DNA of 64,000 nucleotides from NCBI RefSeq assembly GCF_000235425.2, contig NZ_KI912266.1:8114116-8178115 (forward strand). Direction: 5' to 3'. How positions within the stretch are numbered: the first letter of the stretch is position 1; each line of letters opens with the position of its first letter. The notes beneath the pieces were generated by a model. The model worked only from the letters and a program-made list of their open reading frames with translations, was not told the origin of the DNA and ran no database searches. The DNA is from Pseudofrankia saprophytica. Its GTDB lineage: Bacteria; Actinomycetota; Actinomycetes; Frankiales; Frankiaceae. Shown here piece after piece: positions 1 through 8,694 of this stretch. The translations under genes were made by a program, and so were the position numbers.

Positions 1-2
1 CG

Positions 3-128
3 GACGCCGCCGCCCTCGCGGGCCTGCCACCGGATGACCGGCGCACGCCCGCCTGGCCGCCCCCGCCCCGTCACCTGCCGGCCGAGACGCACCGCGCCGA
101 CCTCGCCGAGCAGGCCGAGATCGCCTGA
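3..128 (+). CDS. 3' end of a gene entering from the left (partial)
   Basis: An open frame runs from the window edge to a TGA at 126-128 and reads as an Ala/Pro-rich tail ending AEQAEIA, with GC-rich third positions typical of coding DNA here. No start or domain is visible, so no function can be given. The 134 bp to the next start hold no recognisable hairpin. It could also be a chance open frame, since GC-rich DNA has few stops. Confidence 0.35.
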   Translation, partial: DAAALAGLPPDDRRTPAWPPPPRHLPAETHRADLAEQAEIA

Positions 129-262
129 CACGACGGGAACGACCCGCCGGGAAAAGACCAGCCGGCTGCCGGGGAAAGGCCAGTGGGCATCCCGGCGAAC
201 GGGGTCACGAGGGTGGCGCAATCCGGGCGCCGGGCGCCGGGCGGACGGCTAGCATCGAACGA

Positions 263-1033
263 GTGGATCGCTGGTACGAGCTCGATGGCTGCGACAATGT
301 CCGCGATCTGGGTGGGCTGCCCACCGTGGATGGCGGCCAGACCCGCTACGGCGTCCTGCTACGCAGCGACACCCTTCAACACCTGACCGCCGTCGGCGTC
401 GCCCGGCTGCGTGACGAGTTCGGCCTGGGCACGGTCCTCGACCTGCGCGCGGTCGAGGAGGCGGCGCGTGAGGGCCGCGGCCTGCTCGAGTTCGAGCCGG
501 TCAGGTACCACAACCTGTCGTTCCTCACCACGCGCTGGGTGATGCCGGACGACCCCGCCTACGACGCGCTCGTGCGCACCCGCACCAGCGACGACCGTGT
601 CGCGCACTACCTCGACTACGTGCGCCTGGCCGGCGAGTCGGTCGCCACCGCGGTTCGCCTCATCTGCGACGCGACCAGCGGCCCGACGTTGTTCCACTGC
701 GCCGCGGGCAAGGACCGCACCGGCGTGCTTGCCGCCCTCGTCCTCACCATCGCCGGCGTGGAACGTGACGCGATCATCGCCGACTACGTCGCCACCAACG
801 AGCGCATTCACCTGATCGAGACCCGGCTGTCCCAGCTGCCGTCCTACCAGCGCGGTATCCAGACGAGGTCGGAGGCCGACCAGCTCCGCGTCCGCGCCGA
901 GGTGATGGCCGGCTTCCTCGACGGCGTCGACTCCCTCTGGGGCAGCGCCGACGCCTGGGCACTGCACGCCGGTGTCCCCGAGGAGTCGCTCACCGCCCTG
1001 CGCACCCGCCTGGCGACCACGGACCTGCCCTAA
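263..1033 (+). CDS. Tyrosine/serine protein phosphatase (Y_phosphatase3 family)
   Basis: A 256-residue soluble protein of the bacterial tyrosine/serine phosphatase family (PtpB/IphP type), which hydrolyses phosphoprotein or phosphoinositide esters through a cysteinyl-phosphate. The P-loop HCAAGKDRTG is at about residues 145-154, with the nucleophilic Cys near 146 and the invariant Arg at its end. The N-terminus has the family motif NVRDLGGLPT, and the length is normal. The start is a GTG at 263; no strong Shine-Dalgarno precedes it. It stands alone, convergent with the RpiB-like gene. Family is certain, physiological substrate unknown. Confidence 0.9.
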   Translation: MDRWYELDGCDNVRDLGGLPTVDGGQTRYGVLLRSDTLQHLTAVGVARLRDEFGLGTVLDLRAVEEAAREGRGLLEFEPVRYHNLSFLTTRWVMPDDPAYDALVRTRTSDDRVAHYLDYVRLAGESVATAVRLICDATSGPTLFHCAAGKDRTGVLAALVLTIAGVERDAIIADYVATNERIHLIETRLSQLPSYQRGIQTRSEADQLRVRAEVMAGFLDGVDSLWGSADAWALHAGVPEESLTALRTRLATTDLP

Positions 1034-1081
1034 CCCCGGCCGCGCGTGGGCATCGCCGAACGCGCGGGGGCGCGGGGACGG

Positions 1082-1507
1082 TTACCGGTCGCGGATCTTG
1101 TCTATCTGAGGGACCTCTTCGGGGTCTGGGCCCTCGACGGCGAAGAAGGCCTTCAGACAGTCGACGGCGACATCCGGCGCGGTTCTCCGGAGGCTCATCG
1201 TGAGGACGTTGGCGTCGTTCCAGAGGCGGGCGTTCTTCGCGATCCAGGGCTCCCAGGCCTGCGCCGCACGCACCCCCGGGACCTTGTTCGCCGCGATGGC
1301 GGTGCCCGTGCCCGTCCAGCACATCAGGACGCCGAAGCGGTACTCGCCGGCAGCGACACCCCTGGCCACGGCCTCGGAAAGCTCCGGCCAGCTCGTCGAG
1401 TCGACGAGCCTCGTCTCGAAGTTCGCCCGGAGATAGTCCGTCACCATCGTCACGCACTCGTTGGTGTCGTCCGCGCCAAAAATGACCTTGATCTTCTCGG
1501 CGGTCAC
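1082..1507 (-). CDS. RpiB/LacAB family sugar-phosphate isomerase
   Basis: A 141-residue member of the RpiB/LacA/LacB family, which interconverts aldose and ketose phosphates (for RpiB, ribose-5-phosphate and ribulose-5-phosphate). The signature is near residues 63-82: CWTGTGTAIAANKVPGVRAA, equivalent to the usual CGTGIGMSIAANK; the family cysteine is kept and the following residue is Trp instead of Gly. The protein is slightly shorter than typical RpiB (about 150-160). GTG start at 1507. It is not in an operon with sugar-uptake genes, so the real substrate is open. The divergence at the motif leaves room for a specialised isomerase. Confidence 0.8.
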   Translation of the reverse strand: MTAEKIKVIFGADDTNECVTMVTDYLRANFETRLVDSTSWPELSEAVARGVAAGEYRFGVLMCWTGTGTAIAANKVPGVRAAQAWEPWIAKNARLWNDANVLTMSLRRTAPDVAVDCLKAFFAVEGPDPEEVPQIDKIRDR

Positions 1508-1704
1508 CAGTTCTACCGCACCTTTCCACTACCCGACCAGTCAGCCCGGCGACAGGTGGTCGCACGATGGCAACAACGCCGACCCGTGACGTCGAGGTCC
1601 ATTTCGTCGCACAATGTTACCACCCGCCTACCATTCGACATGTCGCCGCCTTTTGCCCGATGGCACCTGAGCGCCACCGAATGGCTTCCCCGGCCGGCGG
1701 GCGC
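1508..1704. other. Intergenic region upstream of the RpiB-like gene
   Basis: About 200 bp between the RpiB-like gene start and the end of rdgB, both on the minus strand. It is less GC-rich than its surroundings around 1595-1640 and probably holds the promoter of the RpiB-like gene. No clear hairpin or operator was found. Confidence 0.3.
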
Positions 1705-2511
1705 CTAGAAACCGAGAAGCGACGGCAAAGCCGCGGCGAGGGCGCGGAAGGCCTGGCCACGATGGCTGATCGCGTCCTTCTCGGTCGCGGTGAGCTCGGC
1801 GCTGGCTCGGGTCTCGCCGTCGGGAACGAACAGCGGGTCGTAGCCGAAGCCGTTCTCGCCACGTCCGGCGGTGAGCAGCTGGCCGCGCAACTCGCCGTGG
1901 ACGACGTGCTCGCGGCCGTCGGGACTCACGAACGCGGCGGCGCAGACGAACGCGGCACCGCGCCGTTGCGCCGGGACGTCGTCGAGCTGGGCGAGCAGCA
2001 GCGCGTTGTTCGCCGCGTCACGCGCGACCCGGCCCGTGCCCGGCGGGCTGCCCGCCCAGCGGGCGGAGCGGACGCCGGGCATGCCGTTCAGCTCGTCGAC
2101 GGTGAGTCCCGAGTCGTCGGCGATGGCCGGCAGGCCCGTCGTCGCCACGGCGTCCCTGGCCTTGATCAACGCGTTCTCGGCGAACGTCCGACCGGTCTCG
2201 GGGACCTCCGGACCCGGCGGCAGCGGCACCAGCTCGACGGGCACCTCGCTCGCCGCGAGGATCCGGCTCAGCTCGGCGAGCTTGGCGTCGTTGCGGCTGG
2301 CAAGGACGATCCGCGCCGACACCCCCGACACCCCCGACACGCCTGACGCGTCCCGGGCGGCGGGCGCGCCCTCGGCCGGAGTTCCCGCCGGATCCGGGGT
2401 TCCTGCCGGATCGACGGAGCTTGCGGACGGGGTCCCTGCCGGATCGGCGGAGCCGATCTGGGAGGTCGTGATCTGGGAGGTCCGGGAGCCGGTCCCGGAG
2501 TTCTCGCTCAC
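1705..2511 (-). CDS. rdgB: XTP/dITP diphosphatase (RdgB/HAM1)
   Basis: Non-canonical purine NTP pyrophosphatase that removes ITP, dITP and XTP from the nucleotide pool. The family start [15 protein letters not shown] is at about residues 67-81, followed by [15 protein letters not shown], the DDSGL metal-binding motif, and the C-terminal [10 protein letters not shown] nucleotide-binding motif. The catalytic part has the usual length (about 200), but a roughly 65-residue Pro/Ala/Gly/Ser extension with PAGTP and GVS repeats precedes it. The GTG at 2511 overlaps the rph stop as GTGA, which supports translational coupling and inclusion of the extension. Gene order rph-rdgB is conserved in actinobacteria (Rv1340-Rv1341 in M. 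tuberculosis). Confidence 0.95.
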   Translation of the reverse strand: MSENSGTGSRTSQITTSQIGSADPAGTPSASSVDPAGTPDPAGTPAEGAPAARDASGVSGVSGVSARIVLASRNDAKLAELSRILAASEVPVELVPLPPGPEVPETGRTFAENALIKARDAVATTGLPAIADDSGLTVDELNGMPGVRSARWAGSPPGTGRVARDAANNALLLAQLDDVPAQRRGAAFVCAAAFVSPDGREHVVHGELRGQLLTAGRGENGFGYDPLFVPDGETRASAELTATEKDAISHRGQAFRALAAALPSLLGF

Positions 2512-3263
2512 CGGCTGTCCCCGCGGCCCCCGGTGCGCGGCGGCGGTCCAGCGGGGAGGGGGCCCGCCAGCGCGTCGTTCTGCAGCTGCGCGAGCTCGGC
2601 GCAGCCGGCGACGGCGAGGTCGAGCAGGGCGTCGAGGGCGGCCCGGTCGAACGGTGCGCCCTCAGCGGTGCCCTGGACCTCGACGAACGCGCCGCCGTGG
2701 GTGCGGACGACGTTCATGTCCGTGTCGGCGGCCGAGTCCTCGACATAGGCGAGATCGAGCATGGGCACGCCGGCGACGACGCCCACGCTGACCGCGCTCA
2801 CCCCGTCGATGATCGCCTTCGACCGGCCGAGCCAGCGGCAGGCGTCGACGAGGGCGACATAGGAGCCGGTGATCGCGGCGGTGCGGGTACCACCGTCGGC
2901 GAGCAGCACGTCGCAGTCGATCGCGATCGTGTTCTCGCCCAGCTGCTTGAGGTCGATGCAGGCGCGCAGGCTGCGGCCGATGAGGCGCGAGATCTCGTGG
3001 GTGCGCCCGCCGATCTTGCCGCGGACCGACTCCCGGTCGTTGCGGGTGTTCGTCGCCCGCGGCAGCATCGCGTACTCGGCCGTCACCCAGCCCAGGCCGC
3101 TGCCCTTGCGCCAGCGCGGCACCCCCTCGGTCACCGAGGCGGCGCACAGCACCCGCGTCCTGCCCGCCGAGATCAGGGCGGACCCCTCCGCGTGCTCCTG
3201 CCAGCCGCGGGTGATCGTCACGTGCCGGAGCTGGTCGGCGGCCCTGCCGTCATGTCTGGTCAC
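2508..3263 (-). CDS. rph: Ribonuclease PH
   Basis: A 251-residue phosphorolytic 3'-5' exoribonuclease that trims tRNA 3' ends. It shows the PDX/RNase PH landmarks: [14 protein letters not shown], the [14 protein letters not shown] segment, the Arg-rich [10 protein letters not shown] helix, and [18 protein letters not shown], which carries the catalytic acidic and phosphate-binding residues. Length matches the family (about 240-260). GTG start at 3263. It overlaps rdgB downstream (GTGA at 2508-2511) and lies about 200 bp after the MBL gene, in the conserved murI-MBL-rph-rdgB order. Confidence 0.96.
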   Translation of the reverse strand: MTRHDGRAADQLRHVTITRGWQEHAEGSALISAGRTRVLCAASVTEGVPRWRKGSGLGWVTAEYAMLPRATNTRNDRESVRGKIGGRTHEISRLIGRSLRACIDLKQLGENTIAIDCDVLLADGGTRTAAITGSYVALVDACRWLGRSKAIIDGVSAVSVGVVAGVPMLDLAYVEDSAADTDMNVVRTHGGAFVEVQGTAEGAPFDRAALDALLDLAVAGCAELAQLQNDALAGPLPAGPPPRTGGRGDSR

Positions 3264-3371
3264 GACCCGGACCTTATCCAGGCCTTCCCCACGGACTGGC
3301 TAGCCGGGACCTAGCCGGGGACTCGGCGCGCATCGGCACGTCCCCGCCACGGCGGACCAGGACGGCGATTC

Positions 3372-3429
3372 GCCCCTTCCACCGGACGGCCACCGTCGCC
3401 GGACGGCCCCTTCCACCGGACGGCCACCG
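3372..3429. repeat. Two direct copies of a 24-bp sequence
   Basis: The 24-mer beginning GCCCCTTCCACCGGACGG occurs at 3372-3395 and again at 3406-3429, a period of 34 bp, in the 198-bp gap between the MBL gene and rph. The flanks are similar but not identical. It reads like a local tandem duplication; no promoter or terminator function is evident. Confidence 0.6.
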
Positions 3430-3461
3430 CCGCCGAGCGGCCGCCGTCGGGGGTCGCGTCG

Positions 3462-4208
3462 TCAGATCTCGTAGGTGGCGCCGGGAGCGGCCACGCTGGT
3501 CCTGCCGCTGTAGGCGGCGGTGGCCTCCGCCTCGCTGCGGGCGGCGTCGCCCCAGGGGACCAGGTGGGTGACGACCAGCTGACCCACGCCGGCGGCCTCG
3601 GCGTGCAGGCCGGCCTCGCGGCCGGTCAGGTGCAGGTCGGGTGGGTTGTCCTCATGGTCGAGGAACGCGGCCTCGCACAGGAACAGGTCGCTGTCCTTGG
3701 CGAGCCGGACGAGCTTCTCGCACGGGCCGGTGTCGCCCGAGTAGGTCAGCACCTTGTCGTCCGCGCTGATCCGCACGCCGTAGGCCTCCACGGGGTGGGC
3801 GACGCGGGCCAGGTCGACGAGGAAGGGGCCGATGTGCACCCGGCCCGGGCCGATCGTCTGGAAGTCGTAGATGTCGGCCAGCGAGTCGTCGGGCCAGCGC
3901 TCGAAGGCGCCGCACAGCCGCTCCCGGGTGTTGATCGGCCCATAGACCGGCAGCTTGGGCGGCATGCCCTGCGGGTGGTAGCGACGCGCATAGCTCTGTA
4001 CGACCAGGTCGAGACAGTGGTCGCCGTGCAGGTGACTGAGCAGGACAGCATCGACGTCACGCAGGTCGCAGTGCCGCTGGAGCTCACCGAGCGACCCGTT
4101 GCCCGCGTCGACAACGAGGCGGAAACCGTCGGACTCGACCAGGTAGGAGGAACACGCGGAGGTTGGGCCCGGATAGGTCCCGGAGCAGCCGAGAATCGTC
4201 AGTTTCAC
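3462..4208 (-). CDS. MBL-fold hydrolase, Rv1339-type cyclic nucleotide phosphodiesterase
   Basis: A 248-residue metallo-beta-lactamase-fold hydrolase. The metal-binding motif SHLHGDHC is near residues 58-65, with the downstream ligand in [11 protein letters not shown] and a late His in VVTHLVPWG. It lies between murI and rph exactly as Rv1339 does in M. tuberculosis, a protein reported to degrade cAMP; earlier annotations call the family RNase Z-like. The N-terminal [14 protein letters not shown] is typical. The GTG start overlaps the murI stop (GTGA, 4205-4208). Fold is certain; the substrate is inferred from orthology and position. Confidence 0.88.
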   Translation of the reverse strand: MKLTILGCSGTYPGPTSACSSYLVESDGFRLVVDAGNGSLGELQRHCDLRDVDAVLLSHLHGDHCLDLVVQSYARRYHPQGMPPKLPVYGPINTRERLCGAFERWPDDSLADIYDFQTIGPGRVHIGPFLVDLARVAHPVEAYGVRISADDKVLTYSGDTGPCEKLVRLAKDSDLFLCEAAFLDHEDNPPDLHLTGREAGLHAEAAGVGQLVVTHLVPWGDAARSEAEATAAYSGRTSVAAPGATYEI

Positions 4209-5179
4209 CGGCGCACCGCCTCCGCCGTCGCCAGGACCGTCGTCGTCATGTCGCCGCTCCCGTCCCGTTCCGCCGCGCTCCCCGCCATGCTCGGGGGCAA
4301 GGGGGCTCGCGCGCCAGCGGTGCTGACCTCGCTGGCCTGCGGAACGGGGACCCCCCCAACCGTCACGACCGGAGAGTTACCAGCCGGATACGCAGGTAGG
4401 ACGGTGGCGAGCTCGGGGCCGAGGAACCTGCGGCCGACCCGGTTGAAGGATCGCGGGTCGCCGGTGGCGAGGAACCGGTGGACGGGTGGGGGCAGATCAG
4501 GATCACGGAACAGCCCACCCTGGGCCAGCACCCGGTAGGTGTCCTTCGCGGTCTCCTCAGCACTGCTCACCAGCGTCACCCCTTCCCCCATCACCAGGCT
4601 GATAACCCCGGTCAGCAACGGATAATGGGTACATCCGAGGATTAGGGTGTCGACGTCAGCTTCCTGCAACGGGGCCAGGTACGCCTCGGTAAGGCCAAGT
4701 AGCTGCCGGCCGGTCGTCGTGCCGCGTTCGACGAAGTCGACGAACGCCGGGCAGGCCACGCTCGTGAGCGTCACGCCCGCCGCCGCGGCGACGGCGTCGT
4801 CATAGGCACGACTGGTGATGGTCGCGACGGTGCCGATCACCCCGACCCGGCCGGTGCGGGTGGCCGCCACCGCACGCTTGGCGGCCGGCAGCACGACCTC
4901 CACCACCGGCACGTCGTAGCGCTCTCGCGCGTCGCGCAGGCAGGCCGCGCTGGCCGTATTGCACGCGATCACCAGGAGTTTCACGCCCTCGGCGACGAGC
5001 GTGTCCATCGCGCCGAGCGCGAGCCGCCGGATGTCGGCAATCGGCCGCGGCCCGTACGGGGCGTGCGCAGTGTCGCCGAAGTACAGGAGCGGCTCATGCG
5101 GCAGCTGGTCGAGGATGGCCCTGGCCACCGTCAGACCGCCTACGCCGCTGTCGAACACCCCAATCGGCGCGTCGCTCAT
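4205..5179 (-). CDS. murI: Glutamate racemase
   Basis: Makes D-glutamate for peptidoglycan. The two catalytic cysteines are in [12 protein letters not shown] (about residue 73) and LGCTHYPLL (about 184). N-terminal [14 protein letters not shown] and [11 protein letters not shown] are diagnostic. The protein is 324 residues against about 270 in the family; the extra C-terminal stretch after the conserved end is Pro/Val/Ala-rich and unassigned. ATG start at 5179. It overlaps the MBL gene by four bases. In many actinobacteria cysM and a rhomboid gene lie immediately upstream; here about 7.5 kb of unrelated genes and remnants intervene. Confidence 0.95.
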   Translation of the reverse strand: MSDAPIGVFDSGVGGLTVARAILDQLPHEPLLYFGDTAHAPYGPRPIADIRRLALGAMDTLVAEGVKLLVIACNTASAACLRDARERYDVPVVEVVLPAAKRAVAATRTGRVGVIGTVATITSRAYDDAVAAAAGVTLTSVACPAFVDFVERGTTTGRQLLGLTEAYLAPLQEADVDTLILGCTHYPLLTGVISLVMGEGVTLVSSAEETAKDTYRVLAQGGLFRDPDLPPPVHRFLATGDPRSFNRVGRRFLGPELATVLPAYPAGNSPVVTVGGVPVPQASEVSTAGARAPLPPSMAGSAAERDGSGDMTTTVLATAEAVRR

Positions 5180-5799
5180 GAGGGCAAAGACTAAGCCGGA
5201 AAGCTGGGGATCACTCTGTGGGTGTCATCACCACAGCGTTGACGAACCATGGACCTCCGGGTGGGACGTCCAGAAGTGTCCAGATCTTGCCGCTATGCAC
5301 CGCCCGTGATAAAGAGCACGTCGCCCGCAAGGCTCCCCGTCGACCGCCCTGACCCCTGCCACCACAGGACTCCCGCTGACCAAATGGGTCACGGTTTCGC
5401 GGTGACGCCGGTGACGCCGGCCACGCAGGTTCACGGTTATGCCAGCCAAGTAGGTCGACATATGCGGCACGTCACGCGAACCCCAGGCCCGCCCAGGCGA
5501 CGGCCGAGGGTGACCAGCCGGGACGAGATTGGTGCGGATGGGCGCTTCGGTGGCGATATGGCGACCAAACAGTGTGTCGTCCGGCAACCTCCGACCTCAG
5601 GGTGTAGTCTGGAAACTGCCTGTAATCGATCAGTGACTATCAGCTATCGAGCAGGTAGGTTGAGGACGCGACTGAGGTGTCCGGGCCGATCCATCCGTCC
5701 CCGGACCGTGGCACCCCAGTCGCATCCATCTATCCCGGTTCATCCGAGCCGACCCCTTGGTGCCCTGTCGCGCAAAGGGCGCGCGCCCGGCCTTCCGGC

Positions 5800-6054
5800 A
5801 CTCCCGGCTTTCCGGCACTTCGGCACTCCCGGGCCCTCCGGCGCTTCGGTACTCCCGGCTTTCCGGCACTTCGGCGCTCCCGGGCCCTCCGGCGCTTCGG
5901 TACTCCCGGCTTTCCGGCACTTCGGCGCTCCCGGGCCCTCCGGCGCTTCGGTACTCCCGGCTTTCCGGCACTTCGGCACTCCCGGGCCCTCCGGCGCTTC
6001 GGTACTCCCGGCTTTCCGGCACTTCGGCACTCCCGGGCCCTCCGGCGCTTCGGG
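5800..6054. repeat. Five tandem copies of a 51-bp unit
   Basis: Copies begin at 5800, 5851, 5902, 5953 and 6004 and are nearly identical. The main visible variation is CACTCC versus CGCTCC in the middle; a degenerate sixth copy follows to about 6120. Each unit starts ACTCCCGGCTTTCCGGCAC and contains the palindromic core CCCGGG. As 51 is a multiple of three and no frame has a stop, every frame through it is open (for example a 17-residue repeat PAFRHFGAPGPSGAS plus two). The near identity suggests recent expansion. Whether it is translated is unknown. Confidence 0.9.
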
Positions 6055-6349
6055 ACTCCCGCCGCTTCGGCTCTCCGGGGTTCCTAGCGCTCCGGGGCTC
6101 CCAGCGCTCCGGCACTTCGGAACTTCGACAACGCAAAGCGAAGCGGTGGCACCCGGGACGCGATGGGAGCTCTTCCATCGCCCGAACGCGCCAGTTAGCA
6201 ACGTTCGGACGGCTAGGAACGTTCAGACGGCCAATCCAACGATTTTGACGTGGGCGCGCCCGCTCGGGCTACGGCCGACTGCCGGCGATTCCTTGCCTAC
6301 TGCCGCCCCGGGCGACGTCCCCGACCTTCACCCCGGAAGATCGCCAGAT

Positions 6350-6400
6350 CTGTACCGGGATCCGAATCCTGAACCCCCGCCGGTTCGGATCCCAGTACAG
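6350..6400. repeat. 17-bp inverted repeat (possible terminator)
   Basis: CTGTACCGGGATCCGAA at 6350-6366 pairs with TTCGGATCCCAGTACAG at 6384-6400, with 16 of 17 positions complementary and a 17-nt loop. It lies about 170 bp beyond the stop of the minus-strand gene at 6572, so it could end that transcript. No T-tract follows, so a different role such as a mobile-repeat remnant is possible. Confidence 0.55.
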
Positions 6401-6449
6401 TCCCGCTGATCAAGCTCTCGGCTCGACGAGGTCGCCCGGCCGGCCTTCC

Positions 6450-6520
6450 GCCTGAGGCGACACTGTTCCCTCAGGCGACATGCTCCCTAAGGTGACGCTG
6501 CTCCCTCAGGTGGCACCGCG
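6450..6520. repeat. Imperfect 17-18-bp direct repeats
   Basis: About three to four imperfect copies of CCCTCAGGCGACATGCT-like sequence follow one another at 6450-6520, just downstream of the unknown minus-strand gene. Drift between copies is higher than in the 51-bp array. Function is not apparent. Confidence 0.4.
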
Positions 6521-6571
6521 GTCAACCACCGACGATCACCTTGGACACGGGCAACCGTCGCGACCGACGGG

Positions 6572-7240
6572 TCAGGTGGCCGGTATCAGCCCCGCGGGCG
6601 TATCGCCGACGCCTGGGGCGACCTCCGAGCTCTCCGCATCCGAACTCCCCGCATCGAGGCTCTCCGCGCTTCCGGCGCGCGCGACGGCGGCGAGCCAGGC
6701 GCCGTAGACCTGTTCGGCGAGCAGCCACGCATGCCCCGGCCTGGTCCGCCCGGCCGGGGGCGCCGCCTCCGCGACGACGTCCACCTCGGGTCGGCGGACG
6801 GCCAGGCCGACGCCGTGGATCGAGGCGGCGACGAACACAGCGGGATCGATCCGTGGATCGCCGCTTACCACCCAGCGGCTCGTATACGGCGCGAAGCGCT
6901 CGGCCACCCGGATGTGCCGGGTCTGCGCGGTTCGAAGGGCGGGCACGACGACCGCGTCCAAGGTCAGCGGAGGCTCGACCAGCCGTCCGACCCCACTTGA
7001 CGACCACGCGACCACGCCGTCCGGCAGCAGGTTGGTCTCGGCCGCCAGAACCGGGTCTTCGACGAGCACCCCCGCGGGCATCCCCTCGAGGCGGCGCAGC
7101 AGGCGCGGGTAACTCATGGCGCCCAGATCGAACCGGGCGCGCCGTTCGTGTTCGCCGACATCCAGGCGGAACACCGCGTCCACGACCCGTCCGTCAAGTT
7201 CGATCCTGATCACTCGGCGTCCCGGGAACAGGATGTCCAT
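6572..7240 (-). CDS. Conserved-looking protein of unknown function
   Basis: I do not recognise this family. From the ATG at 7240 it is a 222-residue soluble protein beginning MDILFPGRRVIRIEL, with alternating beta-strand-like segments (VVDAVFRLDV, ARFDLGAMSYPRLLRRL) and a helical C-terminal part (HAWLLAEQVYGAWLAAVA), then a Ser/Ala/Glu tail. The frame stays open to 7642, but the upstream part has poorer codon choice and no domain; GGCGAG just before 7240 is a weak ribosome site. It is a lone gene in the region that splits the cysM-murI block. Confidence 0.55.
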   Translation of the reverse strand: MDILFPGRRVIRIELDGRVVDAVFRLDVGEHERRARFDLGAMSYPRLLRRLEGMPAGVLVEDPVLAAETNLLPDGVVAWSSSGVGRLVEPPLTLDAVVVPALRTAQTRHIRVAERFAPYTSRWVVSGDPRIDPAVFVAASIHGVGLAVRRPEVDVVAEAAPPAGRTRPGHAWLLAEQVYGAWLAAVARAGSAESLDAGSSDAESSEVAPGVGDTPAGLIPAT

Positions 7241-7727
7241 CAGCTCGCCGTCGACAAGCCCGCCAGCTCGCCTCACCGGATGCCTCCCCCTCTGGGATCC
7301 GCCGCTGAACGTTGGAGGTCTTTCGGGCCTGGTCGTCGGTGAGCGCCGGCCGCCGACGCGATGGCCGAGCCACATCAGAGATCTCGCGTCTCGACCCTCG
7401 CGAGCGCTAGTCCAGCGCTCACGAGGCCGCGGCACACTGCCTCTGTACGCCAGGCCCACCAGCCGAACCAGCTCAGTCGAGCGGGCGCTCCAATCCCTTC
7501 TGACTTCATTGACGCGCACGCCGCCAGTCACGTTGCATCTTGCAGCGTGTCGCGTCACGTCAGGACTACTGCGAAGCCACCGGCCTTGCTCCGCGTAGGC
7601 ATCTAACCACCTGTCGTGCGCGACTCCTTCATCGTCTGGCACGCAGGTGCATCGCCCGCCGCCGCGCCCACCAGGCCCACCCCCGGCCCGCCCACCGGCC
7701 CCTCACCGATCGATACGCTAGAGGCGC
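7241..7727. other. Region upstream of the unknown gene and tRNA-Leu
   Basis: About 490 bp. It holds the probable promoter of the minus-strand gene and the tRNA promoter (TACGCT at 7714-7719). The reading frame of the unknown gene continues through it to 7642, so part may be coding if that start is used. Nothing else is recognisable. Confidence 0.3.
7714..7719 (+). promoter_or_regulatory. Probable -10 box of tRNA-Leu
   Basis: TACGCT ends eight bases before the first base of the tRNA, the spacing expected for a stable-RNA promoter. The -35 region about 17 bp upstream is not obvious. Confidence 0.4.
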
Positions 7728-7808
7728 GCGGGAGTGGCGGAATGGCAGACGCAGCAGACTTAGGATCTGCCGCCCTAGGGCGTGGGGGTTCAAGTCCCCC
7801 CTCCCGCA
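7728..7808 (+). tRNA. tRNA-Leu (anticodon TAG)
   Basis: A complete class II tRNA. The acceptor arms GCGGGAG (7728-7734) and CTCCCGC (7801-7807) pair fully, with discriminator A at 7808. The anticodon stem GCAGA/TCTGC encloses the loop CTTAGGA, giving anticodon TAG, which reads CUA and other CUN leucine codons. The long variable arm and the T-arm GGGGG-TTCAAGT-CCCCC fit tRNA-Leu. CCA is not encoded. This is a normal leucine tRNA, not an amber suppressor, whose anticodon would be CTA. Confidence 0.96.
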
Positions 7809-8139
7809 CGGTCGCCTGTCTGGCGCTGGGCTTGCCCGTGGCCGGACGCCGCGTAGCCGCAGGTCGCGCCGCCCTTGCCGACCATCCGTCCGCGTGCAGA
7901 CGGTGACGTCCGCTCACGTCCGACCACACCCTGACGCAACACGTGCGACGAGCAAACCCGGCTAGTCGACCTGGCCGACGGCCGGCAAGATGTCGCCAGT
8001 TCCGCGATCCGCTGGCTACAACCGCACGCCGAGCCCCGAGCGCTGCCGGGCGTTCCGACGACCAGCTTCCGACGTTCGCGATCTCCGCCAGACCGACCTG
8101 AGCCCGCCGTCCATGACGACCCGCAGTACATCCGGCCGT

Positions 8140-8211
8140 AGAGCCGAACCGCACGGACCGAAGGTCTGCCTCGCCAAGCTGTGCCCCATTCAGATCCGCG
8201 GTGTCCAGCCA
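8140..8211 (-). pseudogene. Pentapeptide-repeat-like fragment
   Basis: The minus strand reads TADLNGAQLGEADLRSV, four consecutive units close to the A(D/N)Lxx pentapeptide-repeat pattern. The pattern does not continue clearly in any frame on either side. It is either a remnant of a pentapeptide-repeat gene or a chance match. Confidence 0.3.
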
Positions 8212-8259
8212 ACTGTCCGGCAGCACCCGCCGCTGGCTCCCCACACACCTCCCTAGAAC

Positions 8260-8424
8260 GTGCGCGGCAGCAAGAAGATCTTCGGGTACACACCCATCGA
8301 CGGCGCCTACGATCAGCCCAGCCCCCTGCCCGACCAGCTCGCATGGCTCCGCCACGCCGACTTCGAACCAGCCGTCGCCTGGCAGCACGACGATCTCGCG
8401 GTCATCGCGGCCGACCGGCGCTGA
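8260..8424 (+). pseudogene. C-terminal remnant of a SAM-dependent methyltransferase
   Basis: A 54-codon frame from a GTG at 8260, directly after an in-frame TAG, to a TGA at 8422-8424. Its end, QLAWLRHADFEPAVAWQHDD followed by LAVIAADRR, matches the usual last strand pair of class I methyltransferases (LEWLRxAGFxxVxxxWxxxx then LAVLxAxR). The SAM-binding N-terminus is missing, so this is a truncated remnant. No complete copy was found in the window. Confidence 0.55.
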
Positions 8425-8694
8425 CCACCCGGACCCAGCTCGCCCCCGTTTCATCAGGGTCAGAACGATCACGAGATCTGCGCCGGAGTCAGAACTCGTC
8501 CTGGTCCTGAATCGGCGGTTTCGGTAGCAGGCCGTCTGCCGCGACGCCGCACGGCCGGGCTGGCCTGGTCTGAGGCGCCTGTCCGGATCCCGGGACATCC
8601 GGACTCAGTACCGCGACGGGTCTTCAAGCTCACGCGGATACTCGGCGTCGAGGCACCCGACCAGGGCGGCCTTGCTGAATGGCACGCTTGGCAG

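Larger units (their letters stand above)
5180..6571. other. 1.4-kb repeat-rich gap between murI and an unknown gene
   Basis: No convincing gene is found. Long open frames exist in several frames on both strands, but they follow from the stop-free 51-bp tandem array at 5800-6054, so they are not evidence of coding. The rest holds the murI promoter region (about 5180-5300), a 17-bp inverted repeat at 6350-6400 and short direct repeats at 6450-6520. GC content falls around 5600-5660. Confidence 0.5.
7809..8694. other. Gene-remnant region downstream of tRNA-Leu
   Basis: An 886-bp stretch with no intact gene. It holds a pentapeptide-repeat-like fragment on the minus strand (8140-8211) and the C-terminal end of a methyltransferase on the plus strand (8260-8424). 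The 3' side of a tRNA is a common integration site, so decayed mobile DNA is plausible, but I see no integrase and no copy of the tRNA 3' end. Confidence 0.45.

Noticed and set aside
5800-6054. CRISPR array
   Set aside because: The 51-bp units are head-to-tail with no unique spacers and no cas genes are nearby.
5249-6409. Long open frame across the 51-bp repeats on the plus strand, with others on the minus strand
   Set aside because: The repeat has no stop in any frame, so long frames are expected. Outside the repeats the sequence shows no domain, ribosome site or coding bias.
7728-7808. Amber suppressor tRNA that could explain the two in-frame TAG codons
   Set aside because: The anticodon is TAG, which reads CUA leucine codons. 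A suppressor of UAG needs anticodon CTA.
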